In this document: positions 1-6,205 of the stretch, in pieces | How the letters are laid out: every line of letters begins with the position of its first letter | Numbering within the stretch: position 1 is the first letter of the stretch | Origin: Pseudomonadota bacterium | GTDB lineage: Bacteria; Pseudomonadota; Gammaproteobacteria; Legionellales; Legionellaceae | Direction: 5' to 3' | Assembly: GCA_021807845.1 (NCBI GenBank) | Contig: JAKBCM010000030.1 | Location: 1-11,010, forward strand | Length of the DNA: 11,010 nt | Notes under the pieces: model-generated | Database searches by the model: none | Told to the model about the DNA's origin: nothing | The model's input: the letters and a program-made list of their open reading frames with translations, nothing else | Made by a program: the position numbers and the translations under genes

Positions 1-17
1 TTAATGCGGAGGGTTAG

Positions 18-794
18 ATGATGCTAGCTGCACACATGCGCCATTGGTTTGAGGGAGTCTTTAATCCATTTTTTTTGAGTATTTTACTCCTGCTTGTATC
101 ATTCATATGGTTACAATTTCGTGGAAATACACCTCTGGTGCGTGTTGGTTTTCTGTTGTCCATTGTGGGCTTTTGGATCTGTACGACAGGGTGGGTGCCA
201 GGAGCAATGACTCAAATGCTTGAACACCAGTATCAAATTGTCGAGAAGGTCAATCCTGATATTCAATGGGTTGTGGTTTTTGGGGGTGGACATAATGTGT
301 TTCATCCTGGTGTGCCTGCTAATGATGAGCTTTCTTCTGTCAGTATTGAGCGATTGGTGGAGGGAGTGAGATTATACCGACTCCTGCCCAAGGCTAAGTT
401 GGTTTTATCAGGAGGGGCTGGTAGTGTTGGGGGAACGGAATCAGAAGCGTCTTACATGGCAAAAGTTGCGATGTGGTTTGATATCCCTAAAAAAGACATT
501 GTTCTTGAAGATGAATCATTCAACACAGCCGATGAAGCAATAGCTATCAAAGACATTGTTCATCATGATCAGTTTTATCTTGTGACTTCAGCCGTTCATA
601 TGCCACGGTCGATGGCATTTTGCCGCAAACAAGGATTGAATCCCATTGCATCCCCTACAAGTCCAACGTTCTATTGGGAAAACACCCATTTGGTACAGGT
701 GGCTCTTCCAAATCATACTAACTTGACACATACCAGTCATGTGTGGCATGAAATTTTGGGGATGCTTTGGGGTAAAGTGCGTGGTTTGTTATGA
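18..794 (+). CDS. elyC: ElyC/YdcF-family (DUF218) inner-membrane envelope protein
   Basis: This 258-residue protein has two hydrophobic N-terminal segments (about residues 18-34 and 40-64) followed by a DUF218 domain from about residue 82. Visible DUF218 landmarks are VVVFGGGH (85-92), SGGAG (131-135), a Glu/Ser stretch (ESEASYM, 141-147), EDESFNTADEA (164-174) and LVTSAVHMPRSM (188-199). Length and architecture match Escherichia coli ElyC (about 259 residues), as does the EHQYQIVEKVNPDIQ linker into the domain. ElyC is linked to peptidoglycan assembly and the undecaprenyl-phosphate lipid carrier pool; the biochemical activity of the domain is not firmly settled. GGAGGG at 8-13 precedes two consecutive ATG codons (18 and 21), so the start could be either. 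The 3' end overlaps the convergent gene at 789-1079 by 6 bp. The family call is firm; the elyC assignment over other DUF218 proteins (SanA, YdcF) rests on the two-helix layout. Confidence 0.82.
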   Translation: MMLAAHMRHWFEGVFNPFFLSILLLLVSFIWLQFRGNTPLVRVGFLLSIVGFWICTTGWVPGAMTQMLEHQYQIVEKVNPDIQWVVVFGGGHNVFHPGVPANDELSSVSIERLVEGVRLYRLLPKAKLVLSGGAGSVGGTESEASYMAKVAMWFDIPKKDIVLEDESFNTADEAIAIKDIVHHDQFYLVTSAVHMPRSMAFCRKQGLNPIASPTSPTFYWENTHLVQVALPNHTNLTHTSHVWHEILGMLWGKVRGLL

Positions 795-1079
795 TTCTGA
801 GGCTAACCATGCTGAGAGAACTTCAATGATTTTACGGGCCTGCTCCTCGCTTGAGATGTTGAATTTGGATTTTTGCCAATATTGATTGTTTCGTTTTTGA
901 TAGCGTCTGATGGAGTACTTGACTGGGCCAAAGTCTTGTTTGCTATTGTCCCAATCTTGGTAACGGAATAAGATGGTCGTCCATGCCCCTTTTGATAATA
1001 CATGTTTACCTAATTCTTTTGTTTTTTCAATGCCTTCTTCAGTAAAAGCAATGGTTAAGTCATCGATGGTTTCGCTCAT
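789..1079 (-). CDS. Small conserved-looking protein of unknown function
   Basis: This 96-residue soluble protein carries no signal peptide or membrane segment. It is rich in charged and aromatic residues, with a compact core: an amphipathic N-terminal helix (ITEEGIEKTKELG-like, about 11-25), a strand region GAWTTILFRYQDWD (31-44), a basic segment YSIRRYQKRNNQYW (55-68), then KSKFNISSEEQARKII and a final helix. The FNISS...QA...I...L..W ending gives me the impression of a widespread small family, but I cannot name it and assign no function. The ORF is credible because it has coding-like composition, ends two bases inside the tail of the convergent elyC-like gene and fills the space left between neighbours. 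Only a weak GGA lies 8 bases before the ATG. It is on the same strand as the DUF2845-like gene upstream but separated by 161 bp, so it may be transcribed separately. Confidence 0.72.
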   Translation of the reverse strand: MSETIDDLTIAFTEEGIEKTKELGKHVLSKGAWTTILFRYQDWDNSKQDFGPVKYSIRRYQKRNNQYWQKSKFNISSEEQARKIIEVLSAWLASES

Positions 1080-1240
1080 AAGTGGTGTCCAAATTGATTA
1101 TCTAAAGGTTCTGCTCTTTTTTGTTGAATATCGACATCCCGAGGCTTGGCCTTTCAATTTGCTATCAGTCAATACGTACACTTGAAATTCGATTGTTCAA
1201 GATACACTTAAGGCCAATAATCTTGGGGCGTCGAAATGTT

Positions 1241-1837
1241 CTATTCGATGGATTGTAGTTTGCCATTCACAAATGTCAAGCTTACAGGAGATTGAAATTT
1301 ATCAAATTGATAAATCCAAACTTGAGGTTTCGTGTTGCTTGGTATGGGTTGATTGATAAATGAATTATTCACCATAGACGGGGTGCCGCAGGCTGAATAG
1401 ACTTTATTGGCATCATCGCCTACTTGAATGTTAACTCCCTGACAAAGGCTTGTGGCATTGGTGCCGGAACCTGCGATTTCGACACTGGCTACTTTATTAT
1501 TCATAATATCTACTTGTAGATTGACCCCTTGTTGACCGCTGGGTAAAGACCATTGTGAGTAGAAGGCGGAGTTAAGACCCGGGTATACACTGCCTGTATT
1601 CAGCGCTGAGTATATCAATTGCTTGACGGGTACTCTTTGTGTAGGTTGTTGCTTGGATTGTTGCTTACTCAATGGTTGACCACAAGCACTCATCACTTGC
1701 TCTTCGCTCATGCCTACTTCAATGTAACCTGAGTTCGCGGGACAATACAATTGTTGGCTTGACGCCAAAGCGGATGAAAATGGGGAGAATAAAACAAGTC
1801 CTGTTAAAAGATATTTTGCTTTCATGATAACATCCAA
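1241..1837 (-). CDS. Secreted DUF2845-like protein with two BamE/SmpA-like repeats
   Basis: This 198-residue protein has an N-terminal signal peptide: basic n-region, hydrophobic stretch LLTGLVLFSPFSSALA, likely cleavage after Ala25 (AxA motif). The mature part is internally duplicated. Repeat 1 has C32...GYIEVGMSEEQVMSAC52GQP and repeat 2 has C132...VNIQVGDDANKVYSAC150GTP. Each is followed by a Gln/Trp-Tyr strand and a V-L-V...NNKVASVE or VSLTFVNGKLQSIE strand pair. The G-x(5-7)-V-x(3)-CGxP signature is that of DUF2845, related to the SmpA/OmlA (BamE) fold. A periplasmic or envelope location is inferred; no lipobox is evident. The cysteine spacing suggests one disulfide per repeat. The start at 1837 is preferred over the in-frame ATG at 1825 because AAGGAAGG (1839-1846) is properly spaced only for the former. 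It lies 50 bp downstream of yggT on the same strand, possibly with its own promoter. Function is unknown. Confidence 0.75.
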   Translation of the reverse strand: MDVIMKAKYLLTGLVLFSPFSSALASSQQLYCPANSGYIEVGMSEEQVMSACGQPLSKQQSKQQPTQRVPVKQLIYSALNTGSVYPGLNSAFYSQWSLPSGQQGVNLQVDIMNNKVASVEIAGSGTNATSLCQGVNIQVGDDANKVYSACGTPSMVNNSFINQPIPSNTKPQVWIYQFDKFQSPVSLTFVNGKLQSIE

Positions 1838-1859
1838 ACCTTCCTTATTCTTAAGTTAC

Positions 1860-1888
1860 AGTATAGCTATTATTTTCTATTTTTGCGC
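1860..1888 (-). promoter_or_regulatory. Weak candidate promoter for the DUF2845-like gene
   Basis: On the minus strand TATACT (1860-1865, 5/6 to the sigma70 -10 consensus) lies in an AT-rich gap between yggT and the DUF2845-like gene, about 20 bases before the AAGGAAGG ribosome site. The -35 position at 17-bp spacing is only GCGCAA (1883-1888), a poor match. Expression could equally come by read-through from yggT. Confidence 0.25.
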
Positions 1889-2463
1889 TAAATTAAGTGC
1901 AAAGGAAGTGATGCTGTGATAAATAGGGTAATGATTTTAAGAACAATTAAGACGAGAAATGGAGAAAAATCAAATCCGCCGAGATCAGGGATGATGCGAT
2001 GCCCAAGGCGAAAGAGGGGATCAGTGACCCGGCATAAAATATCAGCGATGGGATGATGCCAGTGTGGATTAACCCAGCTCATGATCACCCGGATGATGAC
2101 AGCATAAAAGAGTAAATTGCAGGGCTGAACAATCAAGTCGGCAACCGTATATAAAGGCACAAAACTCCAAGGAAGGCTCACTCCTAACAATAATGAACCT
2201 AAAGCAACGAATTTAAGAAGCTCAACCATCACAAGCACCGAAAAACAAGGCCAATCGTATCGTTGCAAGTGAGATTTATGGATTTTAAACATGTGGGTAA
2301 TGGGCATCACGATGGGGTTGGTGATTCTATAGATGCTTTGACTCACAGGATGTAAAGCACTGATGCGAAAATAGCGTAGCGCGATGCGGGTCCATAGCAC
2401 AAAAGCAATCAGACTAAAAAACAAAGCAAATAAAAAATAGCCGACAGCGACCAATCCTGACAT
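1888..2463 (-). CDS. yggT: YggT-family integral membrane protein
   Basis: This 191-residue membrane protein has two YGGT-type halves. Each carries a hydrophobic helix, an aromatic/Arg segment and an NP...P motif: ALRYFRIS...RITNPIVMPI (29-55) and IRVIMSWVNP...RVTDPLFRLGHRIIPDLGGFDFSP (124-168). The second half is almost the family signature (Rxx-x-P-x-GGxDxSP), followed by a hydrophobic helix to the C-terminus. Length is typical of gammaproteobacterial YggT (about 185-190). The family has been associated with osmotic or potassium homeostasis in Escherichia coli and, in Gram-positives and plastids, with division-site or membrane-complex roles; the biochemical function is uncertain. A good ribosome site, AAGGAGT (2468-2474), precedes the ATG. 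It sits 41 bp downstream of proC, the classic yggS-proC-yggT order. The usual following gene yggU (DUF167) is absent here. Confidence 0.93.
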   Translation of the reverse strand: MSGLVAVGYFLFALFFSLIAFVLWTRIALRYFRISALHPVSQSIYRITNPIVMPITHMFKIHKSHLQRYDWPCFSVLVMVELLKFVALGSLLLGVSLPWSFVPLYTVADLIVQPCNLLFYAVIIRVIMSWVNPHWHHPIADILCRVTDPLFRLGHRIIPDLGGFDFSPFLVLIVLKIITLFITASLPLHLI

Positions 2464-2504
2464 TGTGACTCCTTAAACCGAGTAAACGCACGAAAATAGA
2501 TAGG

Positions 2505-3296
2505 TTATACCACTTCGTTTCCTAATTGGCGAGCGCGATCGCGCGCCGCCTTCATTGCAGTATGAACCAGTTGTTCAAACTCATGCTCTTCAAACACCTG
2601 AAGTGCTGCGGCTGTTGTGCCATTTGGTGAGGTGATCATGTTTCTTAGGGTGGCAAGTGGGAGCTCACTCTTTGTTGCAACACTTAGAGCCCCTTGGACC
2701 GTTTGTAAGGCAAAGCGTTTCGCAATATCTTCACTAATCCCGAAATCGACTGCAGCAGCAATCATTGCCTCTATCAATAACAGAGCATAAGCAGGGCCGC
2801 TCCCAGAAAAAGCGGTATATGAATCAATGTCTTCTTCCTGATTCACCCAGGTGGTGATGCCAACTGTTTTAAAAATATGCTCAGCGATTTCTTTTTCTTT
2901 TTCCGTGGCCTTATCATTAGCAATCAAAGGCGTTGCTGATTCTTTGACAGATGCGGCAATATTAGGCATTGCACGAATCAATGATTGGTTGGGGCTATGA
3001 GCTCTAAACCAGGCTAGTTTTATTCCCGTGGCAATGGAGATGACAAGTGCATTTTTTGGCAATTGATCGCTGATTTCAGTCCAAACCTGGCTTATCATGG
3101 CTGGTTTAACAGCGAGGATGATGATATCAGCGTTTTGAATAACGGATAGATTATCAGGGGATGTAAAAATGCCTACGACATTTCTTTCTTGAATTAGTGA
3201 GGGAGCAGATGCGTAGATTGTATATCTATCGTGGCGCAGTAGGCCCTTAGCCAAGGCATTTGCCATATTCCCAAACCCAATAAAACTGACTTTCAT
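2505..3296 (-). CDS. proC: Pyrroline-5-carboxylate reductase, ProC
   Basis: This 263-residue cytoplasmic enzyme catalyses the last step of proline synthesis, NAD(P)H-dependent reduction of 1-pyrroline-5-carboxylate. The N-terminal Rossmann motif is FIGFGNMANALAKGL (5-19); ILAVKP (60-65), ISIATGI (86-92) and IRAMPNI (107-113) follow in family order. The C-terminal helical dimer domain contains FSGSGPAYALLLIEAM (163-178) and the TSPNGTTAAAL signature (222-232), where the second SP-flanking residue is Asn in place of the common Gly. The ORF extends in frame to 3371, but Met at 3296 is the family-consistent start: it directly opens the Rossmann fold, has AAAGGA 7 bases upstream, and forms an ATGA overlap with the yggS stop, indicating translational coupling. 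A 12-bp palindrome GCGCGATCGCGC (2533-2544) lies in its 3' end and is a local GC peak. Confidence 0.96.
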   Translation of the reverse strand: MKVSFIGFGNMANALAKGLLRHDRYTIYASAPSLIQERNVVGIFTSPDNLSVIQNADIIILAVKPAMISQVWTEISDQLPKNALVISIATGIKLAWFRAHSPNQSLIRAMPNIAASVKESATPLIANDKATEKEKEIAEHIFKTVGITTWVNQEEDIDSYTAFSGSGPAYALLLIEAMIAAAVDFGISEDIAKRFALQTVQGALSVATKSELPLATLRNMITSPNGTTAAALQVFEEHEFEQLVHTAMKAARDRARQLGNEVV

Positions 3297-3982
3297 GATG
3301 ATGTCCTTTCTCCAAAAATAGCAGTTCCAATACGAATCATCGTCGTTCCAGCGCGAATGGCTGCTGGCCAATCATGACTCATGCCCATGGATAAGGTATC
3401 CATAGAGCCATTTAACTCTTTATTTAACGTATGAAACAGTTCGGTTAGTCTTAAAAAAGAGCGATATTGTTGCTCTTCATCCTTCAGGGGTTTGGGTATT
3501 GCCATTAAGCCACGTAATCGCAATCTGGGCAGATGCGAGAAAGAGAGTAGAAGCTCTCTGACGGAGGCTATAGATACACCAGATTTTGTTTCTTCGGCAT
3601 CCATATTCACTTGAACACAGACATTGAGCGGCGGCATGTTTTCTGGTCTTGCCTCATTCAATCGCTGTGCAATGTTCAGTCGGTATACACTATGGACCCA
3701 AGAAAAGAGCTCTGCAATTCGCTTGGTTTTATTACTTTGTATCGGACCAATAAAGTGCCAAGTGAGCGGTAATGCGTGTAGGGCTGTTATTTTCTGTTGC
3801 GCTTCTTGTAAGTAACTCTCTCCAAACTCTGTGAGTCCCGCAAGGTAGGCTTCTTTCATGGCTGCAGTGGAGTGTCCTTTACTCACTGCAAGGATCTGTA
3901 CTTCGCCTCCATTTCTCCCACAGGCGTGCTCACTTTGACGGATGAGCGTATTGAGATGTGCTATTTTTTCTTGGATGGTCAT
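3293..3982 (-). CDS. yggS: YggS/PLPBP-family pyridoxal phosphate homeostasis protein
   Basis: This 229-residue protein is a single-domain PLP-binding barrel related to the N-terminal domain of alanine racemase, with no known catalytic activity. It buffers intracellular PLP and affects amino acid pools. The PLP-binding lysine is K35 in LAVSKGHS. Other signatures are EFGESYLQEAQQK (52-64; the usual FGEN Asn is Ser here), WHFIGPIQSNK (75-85), VNMDAEETKSGV (125-136), LRGLMAIP (156-163) and the C-terminal SMGMSHDWPAAIRAGTTMIRIGTAIFGER region (198-226). The start follows the permease stop by 7 bp; GGAGG (3997-4001), inside the end of the permease gene, is 13 bases from the ATG, slightly long, so coupling to permease translation is likely. 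The stop overlaps the proC start as ATGA. The yggS-proC pairing is classic and fits PLP-linked amino acid metabolism. Confidence 0.95.
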   Translation of the reverse strand: MTIQEKIAHLNTLIRQSEHACGRNGGEVQILAVSKGHSTAAMKEAYLAGLTEFGESYLQEAQQKITALHALPLTWHFIGPIQSNKTKRIAELFSWVHSVYRLNIAQRLNEARPENMPPLNVCVQVNMDAEETKSGVSIASVRELLLSFSHLPRLRLRGLMAIPKPLKDEEQQYRSFLRLTELFHTLNKELNGSMDTLSMGMSHDWPAAIRAGTTMIRIGTAIFGERTSS

Positions 3983-3989
3983 CGATGTC

Positions 3990-5297
3990 TTAATGGCCTC
4001 CTAGAATACCATAGAGAATGGCAGAAATGGCCACAATTCCAATGAAGCTCACAAACGCATTGCTATAATGGGTACTGAATTTTTTCATCGCGGGTATTTT
4101 ATGAATAGCATACATGGGCATCAAAAAGAGAATCATGGCAATCACAGGTCCTCCCAATGTTTCTATCATTTTTAAAATATTCGGGTTAAGGGTTGCTGTG
4201 ATCCAGCAAGTAATAAGGATGAAAGCATCGGTCAATAATTGTAGTTTGTGATGAGACAATACCCCTTGAAAGCGATTGTTTTTATTCAACAAACCATGTA
4301 ATCCTTCACTCGCTCCCAAGTAATGACCTAGGAATGATTTAGCTATAGCAATAAACGCAACTAAGGGTGCAATATATGCAATGATAGGGGTGTGAAAATG
4401 GTTGGCCAAATAAGACAAAATAGAGATGTTTTGGTGTTTTGCTAAGGCCAGATCTTCTGGTGATAAACTAAATACACAACTAAATACAAAAAAGAGGACG
4501 GTCACCACCATCATGATATGGCTGTATTTTAACGTCTCTTTACATTTCTTATCTGCAAGTCTGCCAAAACGTTGTTTTTGACTGACGGCAAACGATGAAA
4601 TAATCGGCGAATGATTAAACGAAAAAACCATGACAGGAATCACCAACCATAAAGTCATGAGCATGTCATGAGAGCCTGCCAATGAATGACTGTCATGGAT
4701 AGGATGAAAAATGGCTCCATTCCAATGTGGAATTAAATAGATAGAAAGCACCGTGAGAATGGCCACAAAAGGATAGACAAGGATACTCATTGATTTGATG
4801 ATAAATTGTTGACCCAAACGGACAATCGTCATGAGTACCAAGAGCAATGATAGTGAGAGCAACCCTCTATGAGGCGCTTCTAGCCCCAATTGATTGGTGA
4901 TAAAGCTTTGGGTGGTATTGGTAATGGCAACACTATACATCAATAAGATGGGATAGATTGCAAAAAAATACAAGAAGGTCAGTAATTTTCCCGCCATAGG
5001 CCCAAAATGCTCAATCACCACATCCGTGATGTCGCCTTTTTGTGAAGCGCTAGATAATACAAAGCGGCACAAGGCAAGGTGTGAGAAATAAGTCATCGGG
5101 AATGCCAAAAGGGCAATGATGATCAATGGCCAAATGCCAGTTAATCCAGCATCAATGGGAAGAAACAGGGTGCCTGCACCTATGGCAGTTCCATAAAGAC
5201 TAAGCATCCATATAGTATCTTGTTTGCGATCATCTGCTAAAGTGTTATTGGTAGTAGATGAAATTACAGCAGGATTTTGCGACATATCAACAACCAT
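3990..5297 (-). CDS. SdaC/HAAAP-family amino acid permease
   Basis: This 435-residue protein has about eleven predicted membrane helices after a polar N-terminus of about 28 residues. The first helix, LSLYGTAIGAGTLFLPIDAG (32-51), contains the GTAIGAGxLxLP motif of the hydroxy/aromatic amino acid permease superfamily. Close relatives are SdaC and TdcC (serine and threonine:H+ symporters, about 430 residues). Support for SdaC/TdcC over TyrP/Mtr comes from the loop with SxKGDITD and the later FSFNHSPIISSFAVSQK segment, which resembles the SdaC-group core. Substrate is inferred, most likely serine or threonine. The ATG at 5297 lacks a strong ribosome site; an in-frame ATG at 5285 (MSQNP) is an alternative. 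A good sigma70-like promoter lies directly upstream. It is the first gene of the permease-yggS-proC-yggT run, 7 bp from yggS, and is not part of the usual yggS-proC operon in relatives, so it is probably an acquired leader gene. Confidence 0.85.
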   Translation of the reverse strand: MVVDMSQNPAVISSTTNNTLADDRKQDTIWMLSLYGTAIGAGTLFLPIDAGLTGIWPLIIIALLAFPMTYFSHLALCRFVLSSASQKGDITDVVIEHFGPMAGKLLTFLYFFAIYPILLMYSVAITNTTQSFITNQLGLEAPHRGLLSLSLLLVLMTIVRLGQQFIIKSMSILVYPFVAILTVLSIYLIPHWNGAIFHPIHDSHSLAGSHDMLMTLWLVIPVMVFSFNHSPIISSFAVSQKQRFGRLADKKCKETLKYSHIMMVVTVLFFVFSCVFSLSPEDLALAKHQNISILSYLANHFHTPIIAYIAPLVAFIAIAKSFLGHYLGASEGLHGLLNKNNRFQGVLSHHKLQLLTDAFILITCWITATLNPNILKMIETLGGPVIAMILFLMPMYAIHKIPAMKKFSTHYSNAFVSFIGIVAISAILYGILGGH

Positions 5298-5317
5298 TCA
5301 ATGAAACTCTGCGGGTC

Positions 5318-5346
5318 ATTATACCATAAATCTGTTATTTTGTATA
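5318..5346 (-). promoter_or_regulatory. Sigma70-like promoter for the permease-yggS-proC-yggT run
   Basis: On the minus strand TATACA (-35, 5341-5346, 4/6) is followed after exactly 17 bp by a perfect TATAAT (-10, 5318-5323). The predicted transcript start is near 5311, leaving a short leader of about 13 bases before the permease ATG at 5297. The perfect -10 and ideal spacing make this the best promoter in the window. Confidence 0.6.
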
Positions 5347-5369
5347 TTTTATAGTCTTTTTTGTGGCAA
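5341..5369 (-). promoter_or_regulatory. Possible second, overlapping upstream promoter
   Basis: TTGCCA (5364-5369, 5/6 to the -35 consensus) is 17 bp from TATACA (5341-5346, 4/6 as a -10), the same hexamer that acts as the -35 of the downstream promoter. The two could be tandem overlapping promoters, in which case RNA polymerase would use only one at a time. Confidence 0.3.
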
Positions 5370-5380
5370 TGATGATTCAC

Positions 5381-6037
5381 TTAGGCACGTTTGCTCGGCA
5401 AATAATGGGTATATGTGCCGATTTGTGCACGAATGTTTGTTAAGACAGCGTCAGCAGAAAGCGAGCCAAAATCTATCTTTCGTTTGATGTCCTCTTTATT
5501 AATATGGTCATATAAAGCGTTTAAACAAGCTTTTTTTTCTTCGTCTGTTTTTTCACCTACTTTTTCTAATAGGAGAGCATATAATCGACTGAATTCTGGA
5601 TTTCTCACGATCCAACTGTGTCGGTAAGTGCTGCCAATTCTATCTAATACGTGTATATACGCTCCATGCACCACTGAAGTGATTAAAGCGGCCAGTGTTT
5701 TTAATCGTGTGCTTTCTGTATTCATAGACACTAGATTATATTGACAAGTTGTTTGTTTGATGACAAAAGTATCTGCCAAAGAGATGATAAATTGAATTTC
5801 TTCATCACGTTCAACATTAGGTTTAACACTCGGTAAAGCAATTGCGGGAAGCCAGGATAACAGACCATAACCCGCGTTTTTGCGCGCATCATATTGTGTA
5901 TGAATGCCTTGCGCATCTTCTTTGAGTTTCTTGGCTTTGTTGATGATAAGTATGGCATTATCTAGATCATCCCATGCTTTTTTTAAACGTTTTTCATCCT
6001 CATCTAATATAGCAGTTACCTGTGTCTCTGGTGTCAT
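5381..6037 (-). CDS. Uncharacterised 218-residue soluble protein
   Basis: I do not recognise this protein. It is predominantly helical. Residues 10-48 (DEDEKRLKKAWDDLD...AKKLKEDAQG) form a charged amphipathic stretch that could be a short coiled coil. A short hydrophobic segment GLLSWLPAIALP (58-69) is too short and Pro-broken to be a convincing membrane helix. The middle (about 80-160) is mixed helix with LADTFVIKQT and LAALITSVVHGAYIHVLDRIG. The C-terminal third is charged (EKTDEEKK, INKEDIKRK) and ends in YLPSKRA. There is no signal peptide and no cysteine cluster. The ORF is convincing because GAGGAA (6044-6049) is ideally spaced before the ATG. It is divergent from pilT and on the strand of the permease 83 bp downstream. 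In an intracellular lineage it could be a lineage-specific or secreted factor, but nothing in the sequence proves that. Confidence 0.7.
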   Translation of the reverse strand: MTPETQVTAILDEDEKRLKKAWDDLDNAILIINKAKKLKEDAQGIHTQYDARKNAGYGLLSWLPAIALPSVKPNVERDEEIQFIISLADTFVIKQTTCQYNLVSMNTESTRLKTLAALITSVVHGAYIHVLDRIGSTYRHSWIVRNPEFSRLYALLLEKVGEKTDEEKKACLNALYDHINKEDIKRKIDFGSLSADAVLTNIRAQIGTYTHYLPSKRA

Positions 6038-6186
6038 TTTATATTCCTCATGTTGATTTGGAGATTGATGACCCTACTTCCATTTTCAATGTAACATCTT
6101 TCATGATTTGCAGCTATGGTCTTCATGCGTTACTCTTTCTTATAGACAAATGGTATTGACTATTGATGTAGCCCCCCAATTGAACG

Positions 6187-6205
6187 TTAGGACTTGAAAC
6201 ATATG
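6187..6205 (+). promoter_or_regulatory. Ribosome site that decides the pilT start
   Basis: TTAGGA (6187-6192) is 10 bases from the ATG at 6203 but only 1 base from the in-frame TTG at 6194, so translation should begin at 6203. The resulting MDIAELL N-terminus also matches the conserved MDITELL start of PilT. I saw no convincing -35/-10 pair for pilT in the 165-bp gap 6038-6202. Confidence 0.75.

Noticed and set aside
973..1185. 70-codon plus-strand frame
   Set aside because: It overlaps the better supported 96-residue minus-strand gene and the repeat-bearing gap, and its sequence is not protein-like.
2533..2544. 12-bp palindrome GCGCGATCGCGC in proC
   Set aside because: It encodes a conserved ARDRA-like stretch and occurs once here. 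There is no evidence for a repeat family or site function.
3297..3371. In-frame 25-codon N-terminal extension of proC overlapping yggS
   Set aside because: It lacks similarity to ProC, lies wholly inside the yggS coding end, and the ATG at 3296 has a good ribosome site and an ATGA coupling to yggS.
6038..6202. Promoter for pilT or the divergent 218-residue gene
   Set aside because: TATAGA (6141-6146) and TTGACT (6156-6161) are visible but neither has a partner hexamer at acceptable spacing.
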